In this document: piece by piece, positions 46,694-59,345 of the stretch
How the letters are laid out: every line of letters starts with the position of its first letter
Numbering within the stretch: position 1 is the stretch's first letter
NCBI GenBank assembly: GCA_019635315.1
Contig: JAHBZT010000004.1
Span: 248,001 to 312,000 of the forward strand
Length of the DNA stretch: 64,000 nucleotides
Reading direction: 5' to 3'
Source of the DNA: Rubrivivax sp.
Lineage (GTDB): Bacteria; Pseudomonadota; Gammaproteobacteria; Burkholderiales; Burkholderiaceae_C
Program-made: the position numbers and the translations under genes
The notes under the pieces: generated by a model
The model's database searches: none
The model's input: only the letters and a program-made list of their open reading frames with translations
What the model was told of the DNA's origin: nothing

Positions 46694-47872
46694 TCAGCAG
46701 TTCAGCGGCTCGACGCCGCCGTCGAACAGGCGGCGCTCGAAGCGCAGCGGCGCAAGCTCCACGCGCTCGCTGCCCAGCTGCAGCGGCGGCAGCGCGAGCT
46801 CGAAGCCGGGCAGCCCGTCGGGCAGCGTCGCCTCCAGCAGCAGGCGCGGCGCACCGCCGCCGGGCACGGCCTGCAGCGGCGTCGCGAGCGTGATGTCGTC
46901 GTCGAACAGCAGGTCCAGCGCAGGGAAGGGCAGGCGCAGGGTGCCGGCGCCGCCGGCGCCCGCTGCGGCATCGGTCAGCTGCACGACCGGCTCGGCCAGC
47001 CGCCAGGGCCGCATATCCTGCACCGCCAGTTCGACGTCGCCGCGCAGCGGCTCGGCACGGGCCGCGGTCTCGAAGCGCTGCCATTGTCCGCTCCACTGCA
47101 GCGCGCCGGCGGCGAGCGAGAAGCTGCGCTCGCCGTAGGGCACGATGTTCTCGCAGGCCAGTCGCGGCGTGTCGCGGCGGCAGGCGGCTTCGCGCTCGCG
47201 CAGGTGCTGCTGCTCGGCGTCGCTGCGGTAGTCGCCGGGGCGCCTGTCGCTGCCCGGCCGCCGCAGCAGCAGCGGCGGCGTGGCGAGCGTGCCGCTGCCC
47301 GGGCCACCCAGCTGCACGGCCGGCAGCTGCAGCGTCATCGCCGCCGGCGCGAAGCCGGCCGGGGCCTGGAAGCGGGCGCGCAGCAGGCCGTGCGGACGCC
47401 GAGGGTCGCGCGGACGCCCGGCGCCGCCGGCCGGTCGCAGGCGCAGCGGCTCGACCCACGCATCGGCCGCCACGCGGGCCGACGCGATGACACGCACGCC
47501 GATCGCGGCCTCCAGCGTGCGGCCGCTGCCGGTCTCGCGCAGCGCCGCACGTTCGCCCAGGAAGTGCGCCGGCAGCCCGGCCGGCAGCGTGAGTTCCACG
47601 CGCAGCGGCAGGCCGGGTTCGTCGCGCTTCGGGCCTTCACGGTGGGCGCTGGCCACCACGCGCACGCCGGCGCCGGCGTCGATCTCGACCTGGGTCTCGG
47701 GACCCGCCTGGCCCTGGCACCACGCGCGGCGCAGCCGGGCGCCGGGGCCGGCCACCGGCCGGTAGTAGGGCCCGTAGGGGAGGGCCACGCAGCCGGCGGC
47801 CGCCAGCAGCGGCAGCGCGAGGGCGCCGCCCAGCAGGGCGCGGCGGCGGACAGGGTGCTCGGGGTGGGCCAT
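46694..47872 (-). CDS. Putative lipoprotein, unknown function
   Basis: A 392-aa protein. The N-terminus PVRRRALLGGALALPLLAAAGC looks like a Tat-type lipoprotein signal, with RRR before the hydrophobic stretch and the acylated Cys at residue 28. The rest is rich in Leu, Ala, Arg and Pro, contains several short beta-like segments (VELTLPAGLPAHFLG, LEATLPDGLPGFELALPPLQLG), and has a few Cys (CRRDTPRLAC and the final residue). I recognise no domain. Its ATG is seven bases after the mfd stop, so it is co-transcribed with mfd and serB; a functional link is not evident. Confidence 0.75.
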   Translation of the reverse strand: MAHPEHPVRRRALLGGALALPLLAAAGCVALPYGPYYRPVAGPGARLRRAWCQGQAGPETQVEIDAGAGVRVVASAHREGPKRDEPGLPLRVELTLPAGLPAHFLGERAALRETGSGRTLEAAIGVRVIASARVAADAWVEPLRLRPAGGAGRPRDPRRPHGLLRARFQAPAGFAPAAMTLQLPAVQLGGPGSGTLATPPLLLRRPGSDRRPGDYRSDAEQQHLREREAACRRDTPRLACENIVPYGERSFSLAAGALQWSGQWQRFETAARAEPLRGDVELAVQDMRPWRLAEPVVQLTDAAAGAGGAGTLRLPFPALDLLFDDDITLATPLQAVPGGGAPRLLLEATLPDGLPGFELALPPLQLGSERVELAPLRFERRLFDGGVEPLNC

Positions 47873-47879
47873 GGTCCTC

Positions 47880-51368
<3,489 letters not shown>

Positions 51369-51487
51369 GGAAGGAGGCGACAAAAGCAAACCGCCCCGGC
51401 GCGGGTCGCGTCGGGGTGCGTCGGGACGTCGGGGAACGATCGGCGTGAATTCTAGAATCGCCGCATGAGTCCTGCCGTGACCGCGCC

Positions 51488-52201
51488 GTGACGCCGCCCG
51501 AGCCGGCCGCGCCACGCTGCCTGGCGCTGGTGCCCTGCGCCGGCATCGGCGAACGCGCCGGCACCGCCGGGCCCAAGCAGTACGCCCGGCTCGCCGGGCG
51601 CGCGCTGGTGGCGCACACGCTGGACGCGCTGCTGGCGGTGCCGCGCCTGAACGCGGTGCTGGTGGCGCTGGCGCCGGGCGACGCGGTCTTCGAGCACCAT
51701 GCGCCGGACTTCGCCGGCCCGAGGGCCTGGACCGCGCGCTGCGGCGGCGCCACGCGCGCCGCCACGGTGGCGGCGGGCCTGGCCGAGCTGCGCCGGCGCG
51801 GCGCCGCCGACGACGACTGGGTGCTGGTGCACGACGCCGCGCGCTGCCTGCTGCGGCCGGCCTGGGTCGAGGCGCTGATCGACGCCTGCGCGGACGACCC
51901 GGTCGGCGGCCTGCTCGCGCTGCCGCTGGCCGATACGCTGAAGCAGGCCGATGCGGCCGGGCGTGTCGCCGCTACGGTGGACCGCGCCGGCAAGTGGGCC
52001 GCGCAGACGCCTCAGATGTTCCGCCTGGGCCTGCTGCAGCGGGCGCTGGCGGCCGCCGGCGACGCCGTCACCGACGAGTCCGCGGCCGTGGAGGCGCTGG
52101 GCCTGGCGCCGCGCCTGGTGGCCGCGCCGCTGGAGAATTTCAAGCTCACCTGGCCGGCCGACTTCGCGCTCGCCGAACGCCTGCTGGAGACCCGACGATG
52201 A
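51488..52201 (+). CDS. ispD: 2-C-methyl-D-erythritol 4-phosphate cytidylyltransferase
   Basis: The third enzyme of the MEP isoprenoid pathway, joining CTP and MEP. The 237-aa product starts at GTG 51488; an ATG at 51465 is out of frame. The nucleotide-binding stretch is [26 protein letters not shown], with later motifs [17 protein letters not shown] and [20 protein letters not shown] (51453-51458) in the 119-bp divergent region is a possible -10 box. The stop overlaps the ispF ATG by 4 bp. Confidence 0.93.
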   Translation: MTPPEPAAPRCLALVPCAGIGERAGTAGPKQYARLAGRALVAHTLDALLAVPRLNAVLVALAPGDAVFEHHAPDFAGPRAWTARCGGATRAATVAAGLAELRRRGAADDDWVLVHDAARCLLRPAWVEALIDACADDPVGGLLALPLADTLKQADAAGRVAATVDRAGKWAAQTPQMFRLGLLQRALAAAGDAVTDESAAVEALGLAPRLVAAPLENFKLTWPADFALAERLLETRR

Positions 52202-52710
52202 GCGAACCGAGCGCTGGGCCCTTTCGCATCGGCGAGGGCTGGGACATCCACCAGCTCGTCGCCGGCCGGCCGCTGGTGCTGGGCGGCATCACCGTGCCGC
52301 ACACCCACGGGCTGCTGGGCCATTCCGATGCCGACGCCCTGCTGCACGCGATCACCGACGCGCTGCTCGGCGCCGCCGGGCTGGGCGACATCGGCCGCCA
52401 CTTTCCGGACACCGACGCCGCCTTCCGCGGCGCCGACTCGGCGGTGCTGCTGGCCGAAGCGGTGCGCCGTGTGCGTGCCGCCGGCTGGGCGCCGGTCAAC
52501 GTCGACAGCACCATCGTCGCCCAGGCGCCGAAGCTGGCACCCCACATCCCGGCAATGCGCAAACGCATCGCCGGCGTGCTGGAGATGCCCGCGGACGCCG
52601 TCAACGTGAAGGCCAAGACGGCCGAGAAGATGGGCCCGGTCGGCGAAGGCCGCGCTATCGAGGCGCGAGCGGTGTGCCTGCTCGCGCGACTACCGCCGCC
52701 GTCGGCCTAG
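52198..52710 (+). CDS. ispF: 2-C-methyl-D-erythritol 2,4-cyclodiphosphate synthase
   Basis: The fifth enzyme of the MEP pathway, forming the cyclic diphosphate. The 170-aa product has the zinc ligands in GWDIHQL and in [36 protein letters not shown], all conserved, and the C-terminal [28 protein letters not shown] 52198 overlaps the ispD stop (ATGA), the usual ispDF coupling. Confidence 0.96.
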   Translation: MSEPSAGPFRIGEGWDIHQLVAGRPLVLGGITVPHTHGLLGHSDADALLHAITDALLGAAGLGDIGRHFPDTDAAFRGADSAVLLAEAVRRVRAAGWAPVNVDSTIVAQAPKLAPHIPAMRKRIAGVLEMPADAVNVKAKTAEKMGPVGEGRAIEARAVCLLARLPPPSA

Positions 52711-52753
52711 TCCGACGGCGCCGCTGCGGCCCGGCGCCACCGGGCCCTTCGCC

Positions 52754-53128
52754 TCAGGCCACCTGCACCGCGATGCGCCGCGGCTGCGCGTGTTCGGCCT
52801 TGGGGATGCGCACGCGCAGCACGCCCTGGCTCAGCTCGGCGCTGACCTTGTCGGCGTCGAGCTCGCTGCTCAGCGTGAAGGTGCGGCGGTAGCGCGAGAG
52901 CTGCACCTCGGCGTGGCTGGGCTGCATGCCCTGCGGCAGCGCGATCACGAGATCGGCCTCGATCGCGAGCTGGTCGCCTTCGACGCGCAGGTTGAGCTTG
53001 TCGCGCGGCACGCCCGGCAGGTCCGCATACAGCGTGATGCCGGTCGTGTCCTCGATCACGTCCACCGGCGGCAGCAGCGTCGGCTCGCGGCGGGCGGTGT
53101 CGTCCTGGGTCTGGGTCACGGCATTCAT
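52754..53128 (-). CDS. Small heat-shock protein (Hsp20/alpha-crystallin), second copy
   Basis: A 124-aa ATP-independent chaperone that holds unfolded proteins. The alpha-crystallin domain runs from PPVDVIEDTTGITLYADLPGVPRDKLNLRVEGDQLAIEA to SAELSQGVLRVRIPKAE, with the A-x-x-x-G-x-L-like motif (AELSQGVL). The C-terminal tail RRIAVQV carries the I-x-V motif for oligomer assembly. It follows the other hsp20 gene by 34 bp and is likely to share its heat-shock promoter. The two paralogues differ in the N-terminal arm, suggesting mixed oligomers. Confidence 0.93.
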   Translation of the reverse strand: MNAVTQTQDDTARREPTLLPPVDVIEDTTGITLYADLPGVPRDKLNLRVEGDQLAIEADLVIALPQGMQPSHAEVQLSRYRRTFTLSSELDADKVSAELSQGVLRVRIPKAEHAQPRRIAVQVA

Positions 53129-53162
53129 GTCGGTTCTCCTACGGTTCGGGTCGCGGGCAGGC

Positions 53163-53603
53163 TCACTGCACCTCGATGCGCCGCGGCTGCGCGGCGGCCT
53201 TGCGCTGGATGCTGACGTGCAGGATGCCGTCGCGGTAGCTGGCGGTCACCGCCGCCGGGTCGACGTCGTCGGGCAGGCTGACGACGCGGCGGAAGCGGCC
53301 GGCGAAGCGTTCGTTGACGTGCAGCGTGGTCTTCTCGTCGCTGGCGGCCGGGGCCGCGGCGGTGCGCTCGCCGGCCAGCGTCAGCACGCCGCGGTCGAGG
53401 TTGACCTCGATCTTCGCGGGGTCCATGCCCGGCGCGAAGGCGTAGATCTCCACCGACTGCGGGGTGCTGCCGACATTCAGCGCCGGGTAGCCGCCGCGGG
53501 CGAAGCCGCGGATGCTGGGCGACAGGTCGAACAGCGAGCTCATCTCGCGCTGCAGGCGGTCCAGCTCGGCGAAGGCGTCGCGTGCGAACAGGCTTCGGTA
53601 CAT
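53163..53603 (-). CDS. Small heat-shock protein (Hsp20/alpha-crystallin), first copy
   Basis: A 146-aa small Hsp from ATG 53603 (MYRSLFARDAFAELDRLQREMSSLFDLSPSIRG). The alpha-crystallin domain contains YAFAPGMDPAKIEVNLDRGVLTLAGER, FRRVVSLPDDVDPAAVTASYRDGILHVSI and a C-terminal RRIEVQ (I-x-V). It is first in a two-gene operon. A sigma-32-like promoter is 60 bp upstream, and the cbpA-cbpM-ftsH genes are divergent from it. Confidence 0.94.
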   Translation of the reverse strand: MYRSLFARDAFAELDRLQREMSSLFDLSPSIRGFARGGYPALNVGSTPQSVEIYAFAPGMDPAKIEVNLDRGVLTLAGERTAAAPAASDEKTTLHVNERFAGRFRRVVSLPDDVDPAAVTASYRDGILHVSIQRKAAAQPRRIEVQ

Positions 53604-53662
53604 GGTCGTGTTCTCCAATCGGGTCGGTCGTCGGGGCCGTCCGGTGGCGGCCCGCCAACCCG

Positions 53663-53691
53663 AGGTAGGGATCGCGCGGCGGCGTTTCAAG
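53663..53691 (-). promoter_or_regulatory. Sigma-32-like heat-shock promoter of the hsp20 pair
   Basis: On the minus strand CTTGAAA (53691-53685), a 14-bp spacer and CCCTACCT (53670-53663). The -35 is perfect; the -10 differs from CCCCATNT at two bases. It lies 60 bp before ATG 53603. Confidence 0.75.
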
Positions 53692-53818
53692 GGGGGCGGG
53701 CGCCGGCGGCCGCACCGGGCACGCATCGGCCCTGCGCCGGCCACGCGGCGGCCACGCGCCGGTCCTTGCGCTGGATCAAGCGCGGGCGCCGGCCGTGGTG
53801 CCTGGCCCGTGCCGGGGG

Positions 53819-53849
53819 CTTGAATCGCGCGCCGCGGACCGCCACATTC
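53819..53849 (+). promoter_or_regulatory. Possible sigma-32-like promoter of cbpA-cbpM-ftsH
   Basis: CTTGAAT (53819-53825), a 16-bp spacer and CCACATTC (53842-53849), 32 bp before GTG 53881. The -35 misses one base and the -10 two; the spacer is at the long end. It is weaker than the divergent hsp20 promoter. Confidence 0.45.
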
Positions 53850-53880
53850 GCGCCATTGCCGCGATCGAGGCGATCACGAC

Positions 53881-54876
53881 GTGGAGTTCAAGGACTACTA
53901 CCAGGCCCTGGGCGTGGCGCGCGACGCCAGCGCCGAGGACATCAAGAAGGCCTACCGCCGGCTGGCGCGCAAGTACCACCCGGACGTCAGCAAGGAGGCC
54001 GACGCCGCGGCGCGCATGAGCGATGTCAACGAGGCCTATGCGGTGCTGTCCGACGCCGAGCGCCGCGCCGCCTACGACGAGCTCGGCCGCGGCCGCCGCG
54101 CCGGCGAGCGCTTCACGCCGCCGCCGGACTGGGACGCCGGCTTCGAGTTCAGCGGCGGCGGTTTTCCCGGTGCCGGCGGCTTCGAGCACGGCGAGTACAG
54201 CGACTTTTTCGCCGAGCTGTTCGGGCGCATGGGGCGCGGCGGGCCGGGCGCGCGGCCCGCCCACGCGCGGGCGCAGGGCGGCGCGCCGCGTGGCGAGGAT
54301 CACCACGCGCGCATCGTGCTCGACCTCGAGGACGCCTGGCGCGGCGCCACGCGCGAGCTCACGCTGCGCGTGCCGCAGCTCGACCCGTCCGGGCATGTCG
54401 TGCTGAAGGAGCGCACGCTGTCCGTGCGCATCCCGGCCGGTGTGCGGCCGGGGCAGATGATCCGCCTGGCCGGGCAGGGCGGTGCGGGTGCCGGCGGCGC
54501 GCCGGCCGGCGACCTGTTCCTGGAGGTCGCCATCCGCCCGCACCCGCGCTTTCGCGTCGACGGCAGCACGCTGGTGGCGGAACTGCCGGTGGCGCCCTGG
54601 GAGGCCGCGCTGGGCGGCGTCGTGCCGGTGACGCTGCCGGACGGCTCGGCGCTCAAGGTGCGCGTGCCGGCGGGCGCACAGTCCGGCCGCGTGCTCACGG
54701 TGCGCGGTCAGGGCCTGCCCGGGCGCGAGCCGGGCGACCTGGAGCTGCACCTCGTGGTCGTGCTGCCCAGCGCCTGGGACCCGCGCGCGAAGGCGCTGTA
54801 CGAGCAGATGGCGCGCGAGCTCGCCGACTTCGACGCGCGCAAGGTGGCCGCGGCCGCCGCCGAACGGGGAGAGTGA
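53881..54876 (+). CDS. cbpA: Curved-DNA-binding protein CbpA (DnaJ-like, type II Hsp40)
   Basis: A 331-aa DnaJ homologue. The J domain [39 protein letters not shown] has HPD at residues 33-35. A G/F-rich part follows (about 75-115), and then the two beta domains, without the zinc-finger repeats, which separates CbpA from DnaJ. It is predicted to work with DnaK as an alternative co-chaperone. The start is GTG 53881. The inhibitor gene cbpM begins four bases after its stop. Confidence 0.92.
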   Translation: MEFKDYYQALGVARDASAEDIKKAYRRLARKYHPDVSKEADAAARMSDVNEAYAVLSDAERRAAYDELGRGRRAGERFTPPPDWDAGFEFSGGGFPGAGGFEHGEYSDFFAELFGRMGRGGPGARPAHARAQGGAPRGEDHHARIVLDLEDAWRGATRELTLRVPQLDPSGHVVLKERTLSVRIPAGVRPGQMIRLAGQGGAGAGGAPAGDLFLEVAIRPHPRFRVDGSTLVAELPVAPWEAALGGVVPVTLPDGSALKVRVPAGAQSGRVLTVRGQGLPGREPGDLELHLVVVLPSAWDPRAKALYEQMARELADFDARKVAAAAAERGE

Positions 54877-54880
54877 GCGC

Positions 54881-55180
54881 ATGAGCAGCACCTCGTGGGT
54901 CGGCCACGCCGGCGCCGGTGACGATGAGCTGACGCTGGACGAGCTCTGCCGCGCCTGCGCGGTGAGCCCGGACTGGGTCGACGAGCGTGTGCGCGCCGGG
55001 CTGCTGGCGCCGCAAGGGCCGGCCGGCGGCTGGCGTTTCGACGCCGCGCTGCTGCTGCGCGTGCGCGTGATGTGCCGCGTCGAGCGCGACTTCGACGCCG
55101 TGCCCGAACTGGCGGCGCTGGTCGCCGACCTGCAGGACGAGATCCGCCGCCTGCGCGCGCGGCTGCGTCCCGGGAGCTGA
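54881..55180 (+). CDS. cbpM: CbpA modulator CbpM (MerR-like)
   Basis: A 99-aa protein that binds the J domain of CbpA and blocks its chaperone and DNA-binding activity. The helix-turn-helix-like part LTLDELCRACAVSPDWVDERVRAGLLAPQG and the C-terminal helix LAALVADLQDEIRRLRARL are typical. Its place between cbpA and ftsH supports the assignment; on sequence alone this short family is less certain. Confidence 0.85.
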   Translation: MSSTSWVGHAGAGDDELTLDELCRACAVSPDWVDERVRAGLLAPQGPAGGWRFDAALLLRVRVMCRVERDFDAVPELAALVADLQDEIRRLRARLRPGS

Positions 55181-55183
55181 GTC

Positions 55184-57049
55184 ATGGCCGCGCCGGCCCG
55201 GCCCGATCCCAAGACCTCGTGGAACGTCGGCTACTGGCTGCTGGCGATGCTGGCGCTGCTGTGGTTCCAGTCGGTCTGGCAGGCCACGCGCACGGTGGAG
55301 CCGGTGCCCTACAGCCAGTTCGAGCAGGCGCTGGCCGAAGGCCGCATCGCCGAGGTCGTGATCGGCGAGACCACGATCACCGGCAGGCTCAAGTCGCCCG
55401 AGCCCGGCGGGCGTACCGCCATCGTCGCCACGCGCGTGGAGCCCGAGCTGGCGGAGCGGCTCGCGAAGTACGAGGTGCCGTACACGCGCGTCGTCGAGAG
55501 CACCTGGCTGCGCGACATCCTGTCCTGGGTGCTGCCGGCGGCGGTGTTCTTCGGGCTCTGGTTCTTCGTCATCCGCCGCATGCTGGACCGCCAGGGCATG
55601 GGCGGCATGGGCGGCTTCATGAGCATCGGCAAGAGCCACGCCAAGGTCTATGTCGAGAAGGACACCGGCGTGACCTTCGCCGACGTGGCCGGCGTCGACG
55701 AGGCCAAGGCCGAGCTGCAGGAGATCGTGGCCTTCCTGAAGGACCCGCAGGGCCTGGGCCGGCTGGGCGCGCGCAGCCCCAAGGGCGTGCTGCTGGTCGG
55801 CCCGCCGGGCACCGGCAAGACGCTGCTGGCCAAGGCCGTGGCCGGCGAGGCCGGCGTGCCCTTCTTCAGCATCAGCGGCAGCGAGTTCGTCGAGATGTTC
55901 GTCGGCGTCGGCGCCGCGCGCGTGCGCGACCTCTTCGAGCAGGCGCGGGCCAAGGCGCCGGCCATCATCTTCATCGACGAGCTCGACGCGCTGGGCCGCG
56001 CGCGCGGCATCGCCAGCCCGATGGGCGGCCACGACGAGCGCGAGCAGACGCTGCAGCAGCTGCTGGTGGAACTGGACGGCTTCGACAGCTCCGGCGGCCT
56101 GGTGCTGCTGGCGGCGACCAACCGGCCGGAGATCCTGGACCCGGCGCTGCTGCGCGCCGGGCGCTTCGACCGCCAGGTGCTGGTCGACCGGCCCGACCGC
56201 GCCGGCCGCGTGCAGATCCTGCAGGTGCACGTGCGCAGGATACGGCTCGCGACCGGCACCGACCTCGAGCAGGTCGCGCAGCTGACCACCGGCTTCTCCG
56301 GCGCCGATCTGGCCAACCTGTGCAACGAGGCGGCGCTGGCCGCCACGCGGCGCGGTGCCGACGAGGTGACGCTGGCCGACTTCACGGTGGCCATCGAGCG
56401 CATCGTGGCCGGGCTCGAGAAGAAGAACCGCGTGCTCAACCCGCGCGAGCGCGAGATCGTCGCCTTCCACGAGATGGGCCACGCGCTGCTGGCGCTGGCG
56501 CTGCCGGGCGCGGACGCGGTGCACAAGGTGTCCATCATCCCGCGCGGCGTCGGCGCGCTGGGCTACACGATCCAGCGCCCGACCGAGGACCGCTTCCTGA
56601 TGACGCGCGAGGAGCTGCAGCGCAAGATGATGGTGCTGCTGGGCGGGCGCGCGGCCGAGAAGCTGGTCTTCGGCCACCTGTCCACCGGCGCCGCCGACGA
56701 CCTGGCGCGCGTGACCGACATCGCGCGCGAGATGGTCACGCGCTACGGCATGGCCGAGGAGCTGGGCCATGTCGCCTACGACGCCGCGCCCCCGCGCTAC
56801 CTGGACCTGCCCGGGCTGCAGCCCGGCGGCCTGCAGGCCGGCCCGCAGACGCAGCAGCGCATCGACGAGGCGGTGCGCAGGCTGGTCGGCGAGGCCTTCG
56901 ACGGCGCCTTCGCGCTGCTGCAGCAGCACCGGGAGCTGCTGGAGCGTTGCGCACGCGAGCTGCTGGCGCGCGAGACGCTGGACGAGACGGCGCTCGCACG
57001 CCTGACCGCCGGGCTGCGCGCCACGGCCCCGGCCGCGGCGGGCAACTAG
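55184..57049 (+). CDS. ftsH: ATP-dependent zinc metalloprotease FtsH (second type)
   Basis: A 621-aa membrane-bound AAA+ protease that extracts and degrades misfolded or short-lived proteins. Helices at about residues 17-33 and 110-127 flank a periplasmic part. Walker A GPPGTGKT is at 206-213, the SRH includes [25 protein letters not shown], and the zinc site is HEMGH (429-433) with Met where most FtsH have Ala. Its location with hsp20 and cbpAM, not next to rlmE/folP, suggests an accessory stress FtsH like those in heat-resistance islands. It starts three bases after cbpM. Confidence 0.93.
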   Translation: MAAPARPDPKTSWNVGYWLLAMLALLWFQSVWQATRTVEPVPYSQFEQALAEGRIAEVVIGETTITGRLKSPEPGGRTAIVATRVEPELAERLAKYEVPYTRVVESTWLRDILSWVLPAAVFFGLWFFVIRRMLDRQGMGGMGGFMSIGKSHAKVYVEKDTGVTFADVAGVDEAKAELQEIVAFLKDPQGLGRLGARSPKGVLLVGPPGTGKTLLAKAVAGEAGVPFFSISGSEFVEMFVGVGAARVRDLFEQARAKAPAIIFIDELDALGRARGIASPMGGHDEREQTLQQLLVELDGFDSSGGLVLLAATNRPEILDPALLRAGRFDRQVLVDRPDRAGRVQILQVHVRRIRLATGTDLEQVAQLTTGFSGADLANLCNEAALAATRRGADEVTLADFTVAIERIVAGLEKKNRVLNPREREIVAFHEMGHALLALALPGADAVHKVSIIPRGVGALGYTIQRPTEDRFLMTREELQRKMMVLLGGRAAEKLVFGHLSTGAADDLARVTDIAREMVTRYGMAEELGHVAYDAAPPRYLDLPGLQPGGLQAGPQTQQRIDEAVRRLVGEAFDGAFALLQQHRELLERCARELLARETLDETALARLTAGLRATAPAAAGN

Positions 57050-57059
57050 GCCGGCCGGA

Positions 57060-58379
57060 TCAGGCCGCGCGCCGCAGCCGCAGGTGCGCGACGAGCCCGC
57101 CGTCCGGCGCGTTGGCCAGCTCCAGGCTGCCGCCCATGCGGTGCATGGCCTTGTCGACGATGGCCAGGCCCAGGCCGGCGCCGGTGGCCGCGGTGCGCGC
57201 CGCGTCGCCGCGGAAGAAGGGCGTGGTCAGCTGCGACAGCTTCTCCGGCGCCACGCCGGGGCCCTGGTCGCGCACGCTGACGATGGCCCAGGGCCCGGTC
57301 TTCACCGAGCTGACCGTGACCTCGGCGATGCCGGTGTAGGTGCCGCGGCCGTAGCGGCGCGCATTCTCGAACAGGTTCAGGAAGACGCGGCCGAGCTCGG
57401 TCTCGTCGCCGATCACGACCAGCTCCTCCGGCACGCGCGACGCGATGCGGATCTGCGCCGGGTCGCGGAAGGCGGCCGCCTCGCGGTCGATCAGCTGCGC
57501 CACGTGCACCGGGCCGAGCTTGGTCTCGCCGGGCCGCGCGTAGTCCATGAACTTGTCGATGATGGCGTCGAGCTGGTCGATGTCCAGCGCCATGTTGCGC
57601 TTGGCCTCGTCGTCGGCCACGCTCATCTCGGTCTCCAGCCGCAGGCGCGCCAGCGGCGTGCGCAGGTCGTGGCTGATGCCGGCCAGCATCACCGCGCGGT
57701 CCTCCTCCACGCGCGCCAGCTCGCGCGCCATGCGGTTGAAGCCCATGTTGACCTCGCGGATCTCGCTGGTCAGCGTGTTCTCGTCCAGCCGCGAGTCCAG
57801 GTCGCCCTCGCGGATGCGGCTGGCCGCGAAGCTGAGCTGCTTCAGCGGCCGGTTGATCAGGCTGGCGATGGCCACCGAGCCGACCAGCGTGGCGGCCAGC
57901 GCGATGCCGATCCAGATCATCCAGGTCGTCTCGTTCAGCGGGCTCGCCGGCCCGCCGTCGGCCTGCAGCCAGAAGCGGTCGCGTTCGCGGTCGCGCTCGA
58001 TCGTGAAGCCGACCCACAGCCCCTCCTGGCCGTTGACGCTGCGCGCGACCACGGTGTCGGGTCCCAGCACGGCGCGCAGTTCCTCGCCGACGCGGCGCGT
58101 GAAGCGGTCGACCTCGAAGGGCTCCCAGCGGTCGCCCGGCTCGTGCGGCGCGACGCGGATCGCCTGCTGCGTGCCCAGGCTCTTGACCAGCGCGACGCGC
58201 GTGATGCCGTCGGCCTGCTGCAGCGCCACGCGCGAGAGGTTCACCAGGCCCGCGGTCTGCTGCGCGGCCTGCACCGCGCGCGGTTCGAATTCCAGCGCGC
58301 GAAGGGTCTGCACCCACGCGAAGACACCGCCGGCGAGCAGGATCGCCAGCAGGAAGAAGGTGCGCCAGAAGAGGCTCAG
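57060..58379 (-). CDS. EnvZ-type sensor histidine kinase, start region disturbed
   Basis: An inner-membrane kinase paired with the OmpR-type regulator. The frame is open up to the regulator stop but has no ATG; its first helix (LFWRTFFLLAILLAGGVFAWVQ) is encoded before the first GTG (58313). The natural ATG (58428) is one frame off and hits TGA after 15 codons. Removing one G from the G5 run at 58414-58418 would join ATG to kinase. I set the left limit at CTG 58379, the first possible start keeping the helix. The remainder is intact: periplasmic part, second helix (IWIGIALAATLVGSVAIASL), HAMP, AGISHDLRTPLARLRLE, NLFENARRYG, DQGPGV and [11 protein letters not shown]. Confidence 0.85.
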   Translation of the reverse strand: MSLFWRTFFLLAILLAGGVFAWVQTLRALEFEPRAVQAAQQTAGLVNLSRVALQQADGITRVALVKSLGTQQAIRVAPHEPGDRWEPFEVDRFTRRVGEELRAVLGPDTVVARSVNGQEGLWVGFTIERDRERDRFWLQADGGPASPLNETTWMIWIGIALAATLVGSVAIASLINRPLKQLSFAASRIREGDLDSRLDENTLTSEIREVNMGFNRMARELARVEEDRAVMLAGISHDLRTPLARLRLETEMSVADDEAKRNMALDIDQLDAIIDKFMDYARPGETKLGPVHVAQLIDREAAAFRDPAQIRIASRVPEELVVIGDETELGRVFLNLFENARRYGRGTYTGIAEVTVSSVKTGPWAIVSVRDQGPGVAPEKLSQLTTPFFRGDAARTAATGAGLGLAIVDKAMHRMGGSLELANAPDGGLVAHLRLRRAA

Positions 58380-58430
58380 ATCAGCAGCCCGGCGCGGCGG
58401 CGCGCGGGCCCGAGGGGGCGCGCCGCATCG

Positions 58431-59165
58431 TCAGCTGGCGCCGTCCGGCACGAAGACGTAGCCGACGCCCCAGACGGTCTGGATGTAGCGCGGCTGCGCC
58501 GGGTCGGGCTCCAGCATCTTGCGCAGGCGCGAGATCTGCACGTCCAGGCTGCGGTCGAAGGGCTCGAACTCGCGGCCGCGCGCCAGCTGCGCCAGCTTGT
58601 CGCGCGACAGCGGCTGGCGCGGGTGGCGCACCAGGGCCTTGAGCATGCTGAATTCGCCGGTCGTCAGCGCGATCTGCTCGCCGTTCTTGGACAGGCGGCG
58701 CAGCGAGAGGTCGAACTCGAAGGGCCCGAAGGTCACGACCTGCGGCTCCTTGCTCGGCGCGCCCGGGGCTTCCGGCGTCGGCCGGCGGCGCAGCACGGCG
58801 TGGATGCGCGCCAGCAGCTCGCGCGGGTTGAAGGGCTTGGGCAGGTAGTCGTCGGCGCCGACCTCCAGGCCGACGATGCGGTCCACGTCCTCGACCTTGG
58901 CCGTCAGCATGATGATCGGCGTCTGGTCGTTGGCGGCGCGCAGGCGGCGGCAGATCGACAGGCCGTCCTCGCCGGGCAGCATCAGGTCCAGCACGATCAG
59001 GTCGACCGTCTCGCGCGTGAGCACGCGGTTCAGGGCCTTGGCGTCCTCGGCCAGCAGCACGTCGAAGCCCTCCTGCGACAGGTAGCGGCGCAGCAGGTCG
59101 CGGATGCGGGCATCGTCGTCGACGACGACGATGCGGTCGGCGCGGGTGTTCGCTGGGGCGTTCAT
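58431..59165 (-). CDS. ompR: OmpR-type response regulator
   Basis: A 244-aa transcription factor from ATG 59165. The receiver has RIVVVDDDARIRDLLRRYLSQEGF, phosphoacceptor Asp in LIVLDLMLPGEDGLSI and Lys in YLPKPFNPRELLARI. The winged-helix part has LTTGEFSMLKALVRHPRQPLSRDKL and the recognition segment DRSLDVQISRLRKML. The pattern is very close to E. coli OmpR, hence the symbol, but the regulon cannot be inferred. Two 11-bp inverted half-sites precede it and may be autoregulatory. Confidence 0.9.
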   Translation of the reverse strand: MNAPANTRADRIVVVDDDARIRDLLRRYLSQEGFDVLLAEDAKALNRVLTRETVDLIVLDLMLPGEDGLSICRRLRAANDQTPIIMLTAKVEDVDRIVGLEVGADDYLPKPFNPRELLARIHAVLRRRPTPEAPGAPSKEPQVVTFGPFEFDLSLRRLSKNGEQIALTTGEFSMLKALVRHPRQPLSRDKLAQLARGREFEPFDRSLDVQISRLRKMLEPDPAQPRYIQTVWGVGYVFVPDGAS

Positions 59166-59180
59166 GTCGGAGGGCTCCAA

Positions 59181-59250
59181 ACTTGTAACAGCCGCATTGT
59201 GCGGTGCGCCATCCGGGGTTTTCCTGGAGAACTGACCGTCTGTTACAAGT
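59181..59250. promoter_or_regulatory. Spaced 11-bp inverted repeat in the ompR/SIMPL divergent region
   Basis: ACTTGTAACAG (59181-59191) and its exact reverse complement CTGTTACAAGT (59240-59250) are 59 bp apart centre to centre. The core TTGTAACA resembles known OmpR half-sites. They lie 16 and 75 bp upstream of the ompR ATG, and the far one is about 95 bp before the SIMPL gene. Confidence 0.65.
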
Positions 59251-59345
59251 CTTTCGGAGCGAACGGCCGCCCCCGGCATCCACCGTGACGCATGGCGCAA
59301 CCCGAGAATGCGCCGGCTGAACGAACCACGCAAAGGAAATCCACG

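Noticed and set aside
52754-57049. A mobile heat-resistance island acquired recently
   Set aside because: No integrase, transposase, flanking repeats or shift in base composition was seen; the genes sit between ispDF and a two-component system.
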